Below are positions 43,887 through 52,563 of a DNA stretch of 64,000 nucleotides, one piece after another (positions within the stretch are counted from its first letter, which is position 1; each line of letters starts with the position of its first letter). Below the pieces are notes generated by a model. The model worked only from the letters and a program-made list of their open reading frames with translations, ran no database searches and was not told the origin of the DNA. A program made the translations under genes and the position numbers. The DNA comes from JBBRYK01 sp038237665 (GTDB lineage Bacteria > Actinomycetota > Thermoleophilia > Gaiellales > Gaiellaceae). Location of the stretch: NCBI GenBank assembly GCA_038237665.1, contig JBBRYK010000004.1:8644-72643 (forward strand), written 5' to 3'.

Positions 43887-45935
43887 CTAAACCGCGCTCA
43901 GTCCGTACCAGGCCCGCTTGCCGCTCGGCGCGACGACCTGGAGGCGGTAGTTGTACGGCACCCGCTTGAAAGCGGAACGGTCGACAAGCGAGTAGGCAGA
44001 ACCGCGCGCCTGCCCAGCGTGCTTCGCCGCGATCAGCGTCGGGTTCAGCTTCGTCCACCGCCCGGCGCTGTTCTGCCGCCAAACGTTGAAGCCGACGACC
44101 TGAACCTCCGAGCTCGTCCGCCAGCTGGCGGTCACGCCCCTCGCCGTGCGCGATGCCGCGAAGCGCGACACCGAGACCGCGGTGGGCGAGTTCGTGCAGT
44201 TATTGGGCGCAAACGAGAACGAGCCGACGCGGGTCCGCCAGTTGCCGCCGGAGGCGGAGTCGTAGTACTCGGTGGTGTACCAGAACGTGCAGCCGTCCGG
44301 ATCGAGCGTCATCCCGCTGTAGTCACCCCAGCGGGTGCAGGTTCCGGCGCTGCAGGAACTGGCGCCCTGCGATCCGGTGCCGCTGAACATCGTGGCCTCT
44401 CCTTGCGGAAGCCCGTTGAGAGCGTCCCCGGCAAGGCGGCCGTTGTAGCGGATCGACGGGTTGTTGCCTGCGTTGGCGGCGCTGTAGCCCAGCGACATGT
44501 TGCCCGACTTGTCGACAGCCAGGCTCCCCATCCACCGGTGGAGCAGGTCGCCGCCGAGGTTGCCGTAGATCTGCTGCTGAACGGGCGCCGCGAGGACGGT
44601 GCCGCCGGTGACGTTGATCTGGGCCCACTGGATTCCGACGGGAGCGCCCCCCGCGCCGGTATTGACGGTGTGATTGACCCAGAGCGATTCCGCGGCGCCG
44701 ATCTTGGTGTACTGGTTCTGGACCATGACCCGCTCGCGGAGCGTGTCGAGCGGGTTACCCGGTGTCGTGATCGTCGCCGGTGCGACGGTGTATGCGGTCT
44801 GGCTGACGTTCGTCGGACCCGTGAACGTCGACAGGCCGGGAGTCACGAAATCGGCGTGGAACTTCCACACCTCCCAGGCGAAGAGCGTGCCCGACTCGGA
44901 GACGAGGAGGTTCTCGCGGCCCGCCGGAGGAACGTTGTTGTGCATGGTGCTCGGCGCAAGCGAGAAGTAGGTGGTGGTGTTCAGGTCGGCATTGAGGAGC
45001 GTGATCACGCCTCCGGCCTCCATCGTCGTCCGGCTCATCGCCTGGACGCGAACCTCCTTGAACGGGCCGGGACTGCAGGTCGCGCTCTGACAGTCGAACA
45101 TGTTGTAGCTCACGTATACGCCGTCGGGCCACACGCCCATCTTCGGATAGTCGTTCAGCCATGGGTGAGCCGCGTCGTCGGCGCGCACCGCGTACAGCCA
45201 CCAGCCACCCGTGACTGGGTTCGACGTCTTCGAGACCGCGATGCACTCGTAGTACGGCCCGTTCGTCGTGTCAGTCCAAGCGAAGTCCGCGACGAAGAAC
45301 CGTCCGCCCATCGGGTCGTAGACCACGGTCGGGTCGCCCTGGTTGGTGGTGTCGCACGGTGTCCCGCTGCCGGCACCGGACCAGAGGCTGTTGAACGTGA
45401 CCGGGTACCCGATGGCGGACGTACCCGTCTTCGTATAGATGCCGATCGAGGTGTTGACCGACTGGATGTAGAAGAGCTGGCCGACGTCCCCGTTCGTGTC
45501 CGGAGGCCAGCCTGCCCCGTTCAGATCATGCGTCATGCCGTCGAAGTTCTGGATCGTCGCGGGCATGTCCGGAGACTGGGCAGGCGGCGCGGGGCGGTCG
45601 ATCGGCGACGCACCCTGCTTCGGCCCCGGAGGCAATGGGTTGTCGAGTTCAGGAAGCGACAGTGGGGTCGCAGGCACGCGCGGCAGGTCGCGAAGATCTC
45701 GATCCATCGAGACCGCGGTGATCGTCGCCCCCACCGTCACGGTCGGGGCTGCAGCCTTCGAGCCGCGACTCACCGTGGCGGCCGATCCGCCGACCCCGGA
45801 CGGCGCGAGCAGGGAAGGAGCGACGCTGCGCTTCGGCTTCAGCGCCTGGCTCTCCTCTCCAAGAACTCCAAATGCAATTACGAGCCCCAGCACAACGATG
45901 CCGACGAGTGTCAGCCAGATCCACCTTCCGCGCAT
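43887..45935 (-). CDS. Large secreted or membrane-anchored beta-propeller-like protein
   Basis: ATG 45935 is preferred over GTG 45962 because it follows GAGG and starts a regular signal anchor (MRGRWIWLTLVGIVVLGLVI). The 682-residue protein then has a Ser/Pro/Ala-rich stalk (to about residue 130). Repeated strands with NGDVGQLFYIQSVNTSIGIY, GDPTVVYDPMGGRFFVADFA, GDLLHRWMGSLAVDKSGNMS and a cysteine-bearing SCSAGTCTRWGDYSGMTLDP suggest a propeller. The C-terminal 100 residues form a fibronectin-III-like or sorting module (VSRFAASRTARGVTASWRTS). Asn/Thr content is higher than in neighbours, as usual for exported proteins. It may be part of the surface layer; no enzyme motif is seen. Confidence 0.7.
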   Translation of the reverse strand: MRGRWIWLTLVGIVVLGLVIAFGVLGEESQALKPKRSVAPSLLAPSGVGGSAATVSRGSKAAAPTVTVGATITAVSMDRDLRDLPRVPATPLSLPELDNPLPPGPKQGASPIDRPAPPAQSPDMPATIQNFDGMTHDLNGAGWPPDTNGDVGQLFYIQSVNTSIGIYTKTGTSAIGYPVTFNSLWSGAGSGTPCDTTNQGDPTVVYDPMGGRFFVADFAWTDTTNGPYYECIAVSKTSNPVTGGWWLYAVRADDAAHPWLNDYPKMGVWPDGVYVSYNMFDCQSATCSPGPFKEVRVQAMSRTTMEAGGVITLLNADLNTTTYFSLAPSTMHNNVPPAGRENLLVSESGTLFAWEVWKFHADFVTPGLSTFTGPTNVSQTAYTVAPATITTPGNPLDTLRERVMVQNQYTKIGAAESLWVNHTVNTGAGGAPVGIQWAQINVTGGTVLAAPVQQQIYGNLGGDLLHRWMGSLAVDKSGNMSLGYSAANAGNNPSIRYNGRLAGDALNGLPQGEATMFSGTGSQGASSCSAGTCTRWGDYSGMTLDPDGCTFWYTTEYYDSASGGNWRTRVGSFSFAPNNCTNSPTAVSVSRFAASRTARGVTASWRTSSEVQVVGFNVWRQNSAGRWTKLNPTLIAAKHAGQARGSAYSLVDRSAFKRVPYNYRLQVVAPSGKRAWYGLSAV

Positions 45936-46038
45936 TTCCCTCAGTGCTCCTTTCGGTCCCACCTGACGGCTACGGTCGAGAAGCGTCCCGCGATGCTAGG
46001 GCAGAAGGGACACGTCTTCAATGCCCGCGCTTGAGATA

Positions 46039-46839
46039 TCAGAGCTCGACCGCGATGCGATCGTCCACCCGGCTGAAGACGAACGCGCCCAGAGCCAGCG
46101 CGGCCACGGCGGCCACGGCGAGATAGGCCACGTCGGCTGCGCGCGGCAGCCGGCCCTCGTAGAGCGGGGCCCGGAGCGCCTCGATCGGAGGCGTGATCGG
46201 GTTCCCCCACCGAAGCAGCTCCTTGAGGGTGTGGTGGCGGTCGAGGCCGCCCGGAAGCTTCTCGATCGAATAGAGGATCGGGGTGAGGAAGAACCAGGGC
46301 AGGAGCAGCGCCGAGATCAGATGCTCGACGTCGCGGAACACCACGTTCGCAGAAGCGACGACGAGTGCGAGGCCGGTCACGAGCGCGACGATGAGCACCG
46401 CAAGAGGAATGGCCAGCCAGATCACGTCCCGCGTTCGCGGCAGCACGAACAGGTTGACGACGAAGAGCGCGACCAGCATCACGCCGAAGGCGACGAGGTT
46501 CGTGGCCACGACGGAGAAGGTGACGAGCTGGCGCGGGAAGCGCACCTTCTTGATCAGCTCGGCGCTGTCCAGCATCGAGCGCGCGGCGGCCTGCAGCGAG
46601 GTCGAGAAGAACACCCACACCGCGAGCCCGGAGAGGAGGTAGAGCGGGTAGTGATCGATGTTGTCGACCACCTTCCAGAGCACGGAGAAGACGAGCAGGT
46701 AGATGCCCATCAGCAGCAGCGGGTTGGCGAGCGACCAGGCGACGCCGAGGGCCGAGCCCTTGTACTTCGCCGTCAGATCACGGCGGAAGAGATTCGAAAA
46801 CAGCTCGCGGTAGCGGAGGAGATCCGCGTACACGGACAC
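46039..46839 (-). CDS. ABC-2 type polysaccharide export permease, Wzm-like
   Basis: From GTG 46839 the 266-residue protein has six membrane segments. The family segments are RYRELFSNLFRRDLTAKYKG, SALGVAWSLANPLLLMGIYL, and later LLPWFFLTPILYSIEKLPGG with RWGNPITPPIEALRAPLYEG. It would form the membrane channel for the Wzt-like ATPase encoded at 39978-41204. A GTG six bases further in is an alternative start. It follows a methyltransferase by 11 bases on the same strand. Its substrate is presumably the lipid-linked glycan made by this cluster. Confidence 0.9.
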   Translation of the reverse strand: MSVYADLLRYRELFSNLFRRDLTAKYKGSALGVAWSLANPLLLMGIYLLVFSVLWKVVDNIDHYPLYLLSGLAVWVFFSTSLQAAARSMLDSAELIKKVRFPRQLVTFSVVATNLVAFGVMLVALFVVNLFVLPRTRDVIWLAIPLAVLIVALVTGLALVVASANVVFRDVEHLISALLLPWFFLTPILYSIEKLPGGLDRHHTLKELLRWGNPITPPIEALRAPLYEGRLPRAADVAYLAVAAVAALALGAFVFSRVDDRIAVEL

Positions 46840-46850
46840 GGCCAGACAGC

Positions 46851-47762
46851 CTACTTCCGGGCGTAGATGCTGATCCCGGAGTAGCCGCCGACGCTTCGCT
46901 CGACGAGCGTGACCATGGTCGTCCCGATCTTCGGCACGCGGGCAAACAGACGGCCGGGTCGGCTGTAGTGGTAGACAGCGTGTTCGATCCGCCGCACCTG
47001 CAGGCCGGCGCGCCGGAAGGCCCAGGCATAGGCCCAGACCGTGTGGACGTGCTCGTTGATGCCGAGCTCTTTCTCGCCCTCCTGGTCGGGGTTCTCGCCC
47101 GTTCGCCCGAGCGAGCGCGTGCCTTCGTTCAGGCCCGCGACGACGCCACCCGGACGGGCGACGCGCGCCAACTCGCGCACCATCTGCCGGAGATCGAGTG
47201 CGTGATGAAGCGTCGCGACGCAGTAGACGAGATCGAAGGACTCGTCCGCGAACGGCAGGTGCTCCGCATCCGCCTGGACGCGCCCGAACGCCCCTGCTCG
47301 CTCCTCGTAGAAGCGCCCGCGGCCCAGGCCGATGTTGGGGTCGTCGAGGATGTCCGTTCCCACGTACTCGCAGCCGAGCGGGACGAGGTGCTGCGCGCTC
47401 CAGCACTTGGCGGCTCCGACCTCCAGAACGCGCATGCCCGGCTCGACGTAGCGGTCGAGCAGCGTCTGGAACGAGTGCTCGTTGGCGCGCCAGTTCAGGT
47501 CGTCCCAGCCCAGGTCGCGGCAGACGAAGGGAAGGGCGGCGTCGACCTCGTCGTCCGGCTCGTACCAGTTCTCGGCGCGCGCCTTCTCGACCCAGCCGGC
47601 GATCTCGCGTCGTTTCTCGGCGATCCCGGGCAGGGAATCGTCGAGCAGCCGCGGGATCCCGTCTTCGATCGGGTAGCGGCGGCCACAGGCGTCGCAAATG
47701 AGCTCCTGCTCGCCGCGCAGCTCTCCTCGACAAACCGGGCACCGGAGGAGACTTAGTAACAC
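46851..47762 (-). CDS. Class I SAM methyltransferase with N-terminal zinc-ribbon (Trm112-like) segment
   Basis: The 303-residue protein begins with LLSLLRCPVCRGELRGEQEL and CDACGRRYPIEDGIPRLL, a four-Cys zinc-ribbon of the Trm112 type. A Rossmann methyltransferase follows, with motif I VLEVGAAKCWSAQHL, acidic TDILDDPN, and HLPFADESFDLVYCVATLHH. Such fusions modify sugars or lipids in antibiotic and glycan clusters. The start GTG 47762 lies inside the 15-bp palindrome, and the upstream gene's stop lies in it too. The true acceptor is unknown. Confidence 0.85.
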   Translation of the reverse strand: MLLSLLRCPVCRGELRGEQELICDACGRRYPIEDGIPRLLDDSLPGIAEKRREIAGWVEKARAENWYEPDDEVDAALPFVCRDLGWDDLNWRANEHSFQTLLDRYVEPGMRVLEVGAAKCWSAQHLVPLGCEYVGTDILDDPNIGLGRGRFYEERAGAFGRVQADAEHLPFADESFDLVYCVATLHHALDLRQMVRELARVARPGGVVAGLNEGTRSLGRTGENPDQEGEKELGINEHVHTVWAYAWAFRRAGLQVRRIEHAVYHYSRPGRLFARVPKIGTTMVTLVERSVGGYSGISIYARK

Positions 47763-47770
47763 AGTGTCAC
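47756..47770. repeat. Dispersed palindrome, site 5, spanning a stop/start junction
   Basis: One mismatch to the perfect palindrome (minus strand GTGACACTGTGTTAC). It contains TGA, the stop of the upstream methyltransferase (47769-47767), and GTG, the apparent start of the next (47762-47760). Confidence 0.7.
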
Positions 47771-48480
47771 TTGGATTTGTTCTTGCGTTCCGCGGCAGCC
47801 GCGACCCGGTCGGCGGCTTCGTCGACCGAAGCCTCGAGGAAGAGACGTGGAGCGTGCTGGACCAGAAAGCCCGGCACCGGCGGAGCGAAGGCCGACTCGA
47901 CCCGGTAGCCCGCTCGCTCGACGAGATAGCAGGCCGTCTCGTAGGTGAACTGGTAGTGGTGCGCGCCCGAGTCGAAGGGGTTCGCGCGGCGGCGGCGCAG
48001 CGCCCGGCGCAGTAGGCGCGAGCGCGGCACCACGGTCAGGAAGACGAGCAGGCGTCCGCCGGCGGCCAGCTTCGGACGCAGCCGGCGGAGCAGGAGCCGG
48101 GGCGAGTCCAGATGCTCGACCACGTCCGACACCCAGAGGAAGTCGAAGGCGCCGTCAGCCACCTCGTCCAGGCCGGCGTCCACGTCCAGCAGCCGGGCGT
48201 CGAGCCCGAGCGAGCGGCTGAACTCGACATGCTCCGGGTTCGTGTCCACCCCCACCGATCCAGGGCCGAAATGGACGAGGCAATGACCGTACGAGCACCC
48301 GACGTCGAGCACGCGCGCGGTGCGGAGCGGCCACCGCTCCAGGGCGAGCTCGAGCCGGCGCGGCGGCGCGGCGAAACGCTTCGCAATCACCGCCTCCGTC
48401 GCTGCCTCCGGCAGCGGGCTTCGCTCGCGGATCAGGGCGCGGATCTCGTCAACCGGCCTGGCAGGCACCATTGGGGGCAC
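47767..48480 (-). CDS. Class I SAM-dependent methyltransferase
   Basis: The protein of up to 237 residues has motif I VLDVGCSYGHCLVHFG, acidic end VGVDTNPEHVEFSRS, motif II/III FDFLWVSDVVEHLDSPRLLL and RLLVFLTVVPRSR. These place it with methyltransferase_11/UbiG-like enzymes common in glycan clusters. Start is uncertain: GTG 48480, ATG 48471 and GTG 48468 are all possible, and none has a strong ribosome site. It is divergent to the WecA-fusion gene (55 bases) and heads the methyltransferase/permease row. Confidence 0.82.
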   Translation of the reverse strand: MPPMVPARPVDEIRALIRERSPLPEAATEAVIAKRFAAPPRRLELALERWPLRTARVLDVGCSYGHCLVHFGPGSVGVDTNPEHVEFSRSLGLDARLLDVDAGLDEVADGAFDFLWVSDVVEHLDSPRLLLRRLRPKLAAGGRLLVFLTVVPRSRLLRRALRRRRANPFDSGAHHYQFTYETACYLVERAGYRVESAFAPPVPGFLVQHAPRLFLEASVDEAADRVAAAAERKNKSK

Positions 48481-48535
48481 CAGCCCATCCTAAAAGACGC
48501 TTAACACCGCTCCATTAGCCTGCCCAGCGCTCCCG

Positions 48536-50356
48536 GTGAAGGTTCTCCCCGTCCTCCTAGCCCTGCCGGTCTCTGCCGGCGTCATCTGGGCACTCCTGCG
48601 CTGGCCGCTCGCGCAGCGGCTGATCGCCGCGCCTCGCCGTGACCGCTGGCACGAGCGGGCAACGCCGACGTTCGGAGGGGCCGGGATCTTCGCGGGGCTG
48701 GCGGCCGGCGTCGGCCTCGCAATCGCCGCGGGAGGCGTCGAGCCCGACTGGCAGCTCGCCGCGATCCTCGCCGGCTGCGCACTCCTCTTCGTCGCCGGCC
48801 TCGCCGACGATTTCCTCGAGATCGGCCCGGTCGCGAAGCTCGCGGCCCAGGGCGGCGCTGCCGCCATGGTGCTGGCGAGCGGGCTGAAGGTTCAGATCGT
48901 CCACAACGAGATCCTGGCCGCTGCGATCGGCATCGCCTGGCTGATCGGCGTGACCAACGCCTTCAACCTGATGGACAACATGGACGGGCTCGCGGCGAGC
49001 CTCGGCGCGATCGCCTGCGGATACCTGGCGATCGATGCCGGGACGCAGCACCCGAACCGCGTTGCTCTCGTGATCGCGCTCAGCGTCGGCCTTGCCTGCG
49101 TCGGCTTCCTGCCCTTCAACCTCCGCCCGACGAAGCCGGCCGCCGTCTTCATGGGCGACTCGGGCAGCCAGGTGCTCGGCTTCGCGCTCGGCGCGCTGAG
49201 CCTGGCGACGAGCTGGAAGGTCGCCCAGTCGACGGTCGCGACGCTGATGCTGCCCTTGCTGATCCTCGCGATCCCGATCCTCGACACGACGCTGGTGACG
49301 ATCACGCGCCTGCTCGAGGGACGCCCGGTTCACCAGGGGGGCCGCGACCACGCCTCCCACCGGCTCGTCTATCGCGGCCTCTCCGAGAAGCGTGCCGTCG
49401 TCCTGCTGGCGGTGATCGCGGCGGGGCTCGGCGCAACCAGCCTCGCCTACAACCTGCTCGACGACACGCGCCTGACGCTGCTCGGCGTCCTCCTCACCTT
49501 TGCCCTGCTCGTGCAGTTCGCCGGCTTCCTCGCCAATACCGGAGAACGACCCGAGGTGCCGAGCCCGACGGCCCCCGTGCCACTGCGAATGCTCGTGCTG
49601 CACCGACGCCGCCTGATCGAGGCACTCGTCGACTTCGCGCTGATCACCGCCTCGCTCCTGGCCGCCTACCTGCTCTGGGTCAAGGGCAGCGGCACCACGA
49701 ACCAGCGCCACATCTTCAACCAGTCGCTGACCGTGGTCCTCACCGCGCGCTACCTCTCCTTCCTCGCATTCGGCCTCTACCGCGGTGTCTGGCGCTACGC
49801 GTCGACCGACGAGGCGGCGCGCGTCATCGCCGCGGTCGTCACCTCCGAGCTCGCAGCCGTTGGCTTCCTCGCGCTGACGCTGGGCGAGTTCGGGGACTTC
49901 CCGCTCGGCGTGTTCGTCGTCGACGGGCTGATCTGCACGCTGCTCGTCGGCGGCTCGCGTTTCGCCGAACGTGTGCTCTACCGCGCGCTGGCCATCTTCC
50001 GCGATCGCGGCACACGACGGCGCGTCCTGATCGTCGGCGCCGGACGCGGAGGCCGCAGCCTGCTGCGCGAGCTGCGCGAAAGCCCGGGCGAACTGGTCGT
50101 CGGCTTCGTCGACGACGACACGCGGCTCCGCAACCAGCGTCTGCAGGGGATCAAGATCCTGGGCGGGTGCCTCGAGATCGAGCGGATCCTGATCGTCGCC
50201 GAGCCGGACACGGTGTTCGTCACGATCCCGGACGCGCCGCGCGACCGGCTCGACGCGATCGTGCGCGCCTGTGCGCGCGAGGACGTCACCTGCCGCTTCG
50301 TCAGGCGTGAGACCGATCTCGACCCGCGCGTGATCCTGGGCGCAGCGGGCGAATGA
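48536..50356 (+). CDS. WecA-like glycosyl-1-phosphate transferase fused to a CapD/FlaA1 N-terminal-type module
   Basis: The 606-residue protein starts at GTG 48536. Residues 1 to about 325 form a WecA/MraY-like transferase with catalytic AGLADDFLEIG, TNAFNLMDNMDGLAASLGAI and the cytoplasmic GRPVHQGGRDHASHRLVYRG loop; it would put a sugar-1-phosphate on undecaprenyl phosphate. Residues from about 350 add four membrane helices (LIEALVDFALITASLLAAYL) and a Rossmann domain, RRVLIVGAGRGGRSLLREL. This matches the N-terminal part of CapD/FlaA1-type dehydratases, but the chain ends before the SDR catalytic domain. The fusion is unusual. The next gene overlaps by ATGA. Confidence 0.87.
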   Translation: MKVLPVLLALPVSAGVIWALLRWPLAQRLIAAPRRDRWHERATPTFGGAGIFAGLAAGVGLAIAAGGVEPDWQLAAILAGCALLFVAGLADDFLEIGPVAKLAAQGGAAAMVLASGLKVQIVHNEILAAAIGIAWLIGVTNAFNLMDNMDGLAASLGAIACGYLAIDAGTQHPNRVALVIALSVGLACVGFLPFNLRPTKPAAVFMGDSGSQVLGFALGALSLATSWKVAQSTVATLMLPLLILAIPILDTTLVTITRLLEGRPVHQGGRDHASHRLVYRGLSEKRAVVLLAVIAAGLGATSLAYNLLDDTRLTLLGVLLTFALLVQFAGFLANTGERPEVPSPTAPVPLRMLVLHRRRLIEALVDFALITASLLAAYLLWVKGSGTTNQRHIFNQSLTVVLTARYLSFLAFGLYRGVWRYASTDEAARVIAAVVTSELAAVGFLALTLGEFGDFPLGVFVVDGLICTLLVGGSRFAERVLYRALAIFRDRGTRRRVLIVGAGRGGRSLLRELRESPGELVVGFVDDDTRLRNQRLQGIKILGGCLEIERILIVAEPDTVFVTIPDAPRDRLDAIVRACAREDVTCRFVRRETDLDPRVILGAAGE

Positions 50357-52563
50357 GGCAAGCCGCGGGCGCGCCGCAGCGGCGCAACGAATCTGTGGCA
50401 GGACGCTCGTGGCTCGACCGCCTGTACGCGTTCATCCCGGTCGCGAGCGTCTTCCTTTGGCTCTGCCTCCTCTACGCCTGGCAGGCGCGTGGCCACCGGA
50501 CGCCGTGGCTGTTCGGCGACGAGCTGCAGTTCCGCCAGCTCTCGAACTCGATCTGGGACACAGGCCGCGCCGCCCGCCGAGGCGAAGCGCATGGCTTCCA
50601 GACGCTCTACACGTACGTGACCGCGCCGGCCTGGGCCTTCCACGACATGCACCAGGCGTACTCGACGGCCAAGTTCATCGGCGTCCTCACGATGACGGCC
50701 GTGATCTTCCCGACCTACGCGCTCGCGCGGCTGCTCGTCTCGAAGCCCGCTGCGCTCTTCGCCGCAGCGGCCGCGGCGGCGGCACCCGCCCTCGTCTACT
50801 CGTCGATGCTGATCCCGGAGCCGCTCGCCTACCCGTATGCCGCCCTCTGTCTGTTCCTGATCGTGAAGGCGCTGATCGTGCGGACCCGCTGGTGGGTGAT
50901 CGCCGCGGTCGCGTCGTGCGTCGTCGCGCCGTTCGTGCGTGGACAGCTCGCGCTGATCCCGTTCGCGCTCGGGCTCGCGCTCACGTTCCTCTGGTTCACC
51001 GGCGAGCGGGCGCGGCGCTGGCGGTCGCACTGGACCGCGGGGGATTGGGTCGGATTCGTGGTGCTCTGCTTCGGCGCGCTGATCGCGTTCAACCTGTTCG
51101 TCGGTCGCAACTCGACGAGCTTCAGCATCGCCACCGGCCACTACAAGCAGCGCATGTTCGTCTACGGCATCTGGGCTGCGGGCGCGCTGACGATCGGCCT
51201 CGGCGTGCTGCCGGTGATCGCCGGCCTCGGCTCGCTCTTCCGCGCACGCGGTGAGCGGCGGTCGCCCGAGCTACGGGCGTTCACGGCGGTCGCGGCCGCT
51301 CTGATCATCGGCTTCGGGGCCTACACGGCGATCAAGGCCGCGTACCTGTCGACGGTCTTCGCCACGCGGATCGAGGAGCGGAACCTGATCTACCTCGCGC
51401 CGGTGCTCCTGGTCGGAGCGGCGATCTGGCTCGACCGGCCGCGACTGCGGCCGCTCGGGCTGCTGGTCGGTGGTGGGTTTGCGCTCTACGCAATCCTGCA
51501 CACGCCGTACCAGCTCGACACCCGGCTCTCGGTCGATACGCCGGGGCTCTCCATCCTCTCGCTCGGCAACCGCGATCTCGCCTTCGACAACACCACGACG
51601 AAATGGACGCTGCTCGGAGCGTTCGCCGTCTCCCTGCTCCTCCTGCTCGGCCCACTCTTGCTCCACCTCCGACGTGCGTCCGTCCTCGGTGCTGGGGCGC
51701 TCGTCGCCGGCCTCGTCATCGCCTGGTCGCTCACGGGCGAGATCGCGGCCAGCAACGCATCCAAGGCGCTGTCCAACGCCTTCCGCTCAGGGCAACCACA
51801 GCCGCAGGACTGGGTCGACCGCGCAACCCACGGCGCGCCGACCATGTACCTCGGACAGAACATCAGCGACCCGAACGGCATCTACGGGCTCGAGTTCTGG
51901 AACCGGTCGATCCGCTATGTCTGGAGCCTCGACGGGACCGCGCCGAAGGGAACCGGCCCCACCGAGACGCCGAACATCGACCGGATCGACGGTCACCTCC
52001 AGCAGCAGCGGGGCGAGCTCAAGTACGTCGTGACCGAGCCCGGGATCGACGTCGTCGGCCGAACGGCCGCGACCGCGACCTACCTTTCCGCCGGCGTTCC
52101 GACGCCCTGGAGCCTCGTCGAGATCGCGTACCCGGTTCGCCTTCGCCACGCCCAGACGGGGGTCTTCTCGGACGGATGGATGTCCTCGGACGCCGCCTAC
52201 ACGCAGTTCTCGTCCCAGGCGCACAAACCCGGGTACGCCGTGGTCGTCATCTCCCGCCGGGCCTGGGGCGGCACGGACGTGCCTGGACACGTGTCCATCC
52301 GGATCGGCAAGCTCGGCATCCGCCGCGTGCAGCCGTTCATCAAGACGCAGACCGCCGCGCGCACCTGGACCGTGCACAGCCACGGCTGCAAGCAGTTCGA
52401 GATCCCGTCCCCGCCGCCGCCGCTGCGGATCGAGGTACACATCTCGCCGACGTTCGTTCCGAACGAGCTCGACCCGTCGCTCGGCGACCGGCGCCAGCTC
52501 GGCGCGATCGTCGGGATGGGGTTCAGCGAGACGAAGCCGGCTAAGAACTACTGCGCCGGTTGA
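50353..52563 (+). CDS. GT-C-fold membrane glycosyltransferase-like protein
   Basis: The 736-residue protein has about eleven membrane segments in its first 460 residues. An acidic pair occurs in the first loop (TPWLFGDELQFRQLSNSIWD), the usual place for the catalytic Asp/Glu of GT-C enzymes that use polyprenyl-phosphate sugars. The extracytoplasmic C-terminal 270 residues are beta-rich. It overlaps the WecA fusion by four bases, so its product probably acts on the same lipid-linked glycan. A paralogue with the same layout is at 60224-62341. The transferred sugar is unknown. Confidence 0.8.
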   Translation: MRQAAGAPQRRNESVAGRSWLDRLYAFIPVASVFLWLCLLYAWQARGHRTPWLFGDELQFRQLSNSIWDTGRAARRGEAHGFQTLYTYVTAPAWAFHDMHQAYSTAKFIGVLTMTAVIFPTYALARLLVSKPAALFAAAAAAAAPALVYSSMLIPEPLAYPYAALCLFLIVKALIVRTRWWVIAAVASCVVAPFVRGQLALIPFALGLALTFLWFTGERARRWRSHWTAGDWVGFVVLCFGALIAFNLFVGRNSTSFSIATGHYKQRMFVYGIWAAGALTIGLGVLPVIAGLGSLFRARGERRSPELRAFTAVAAALIIGFGAYTAIKAAYLSTVFATRIEERNLIYLAPVLLVGAAIWLDRPRLRPLGLLVGGGFALYAILHTPYQLDTRLSVDTPGLSILSLGNRDLAFDNTTTKWTLLGAFAVSLLLLLGPLLLHLRRASVLGAGALVAGLVIAWSLTGEIAASNASKALSNAFRSGQPQPQDWVDRATHGAPTMYLGQNISDPNGIYGLEFWNRSIRYVWSLDGTAPKGTGPTETPNIDRIDGHLQQQRGELKYVVTEPGIDVVGRTAATATYLSAGVPTPWSLVEIAYPVRLRHAQTGVFSDGWMSSDAAYTQFSSQAHKPGYAVVVISRRAWGGTDVPGHVSIRIGKLGIRRVQPFIKTQTAARTWTVHSHGCKQFEIPSPPPPLRIEVHISPTFVPNELDPSLGDRRQLGAIVGMGFSETKPAKNYCAG

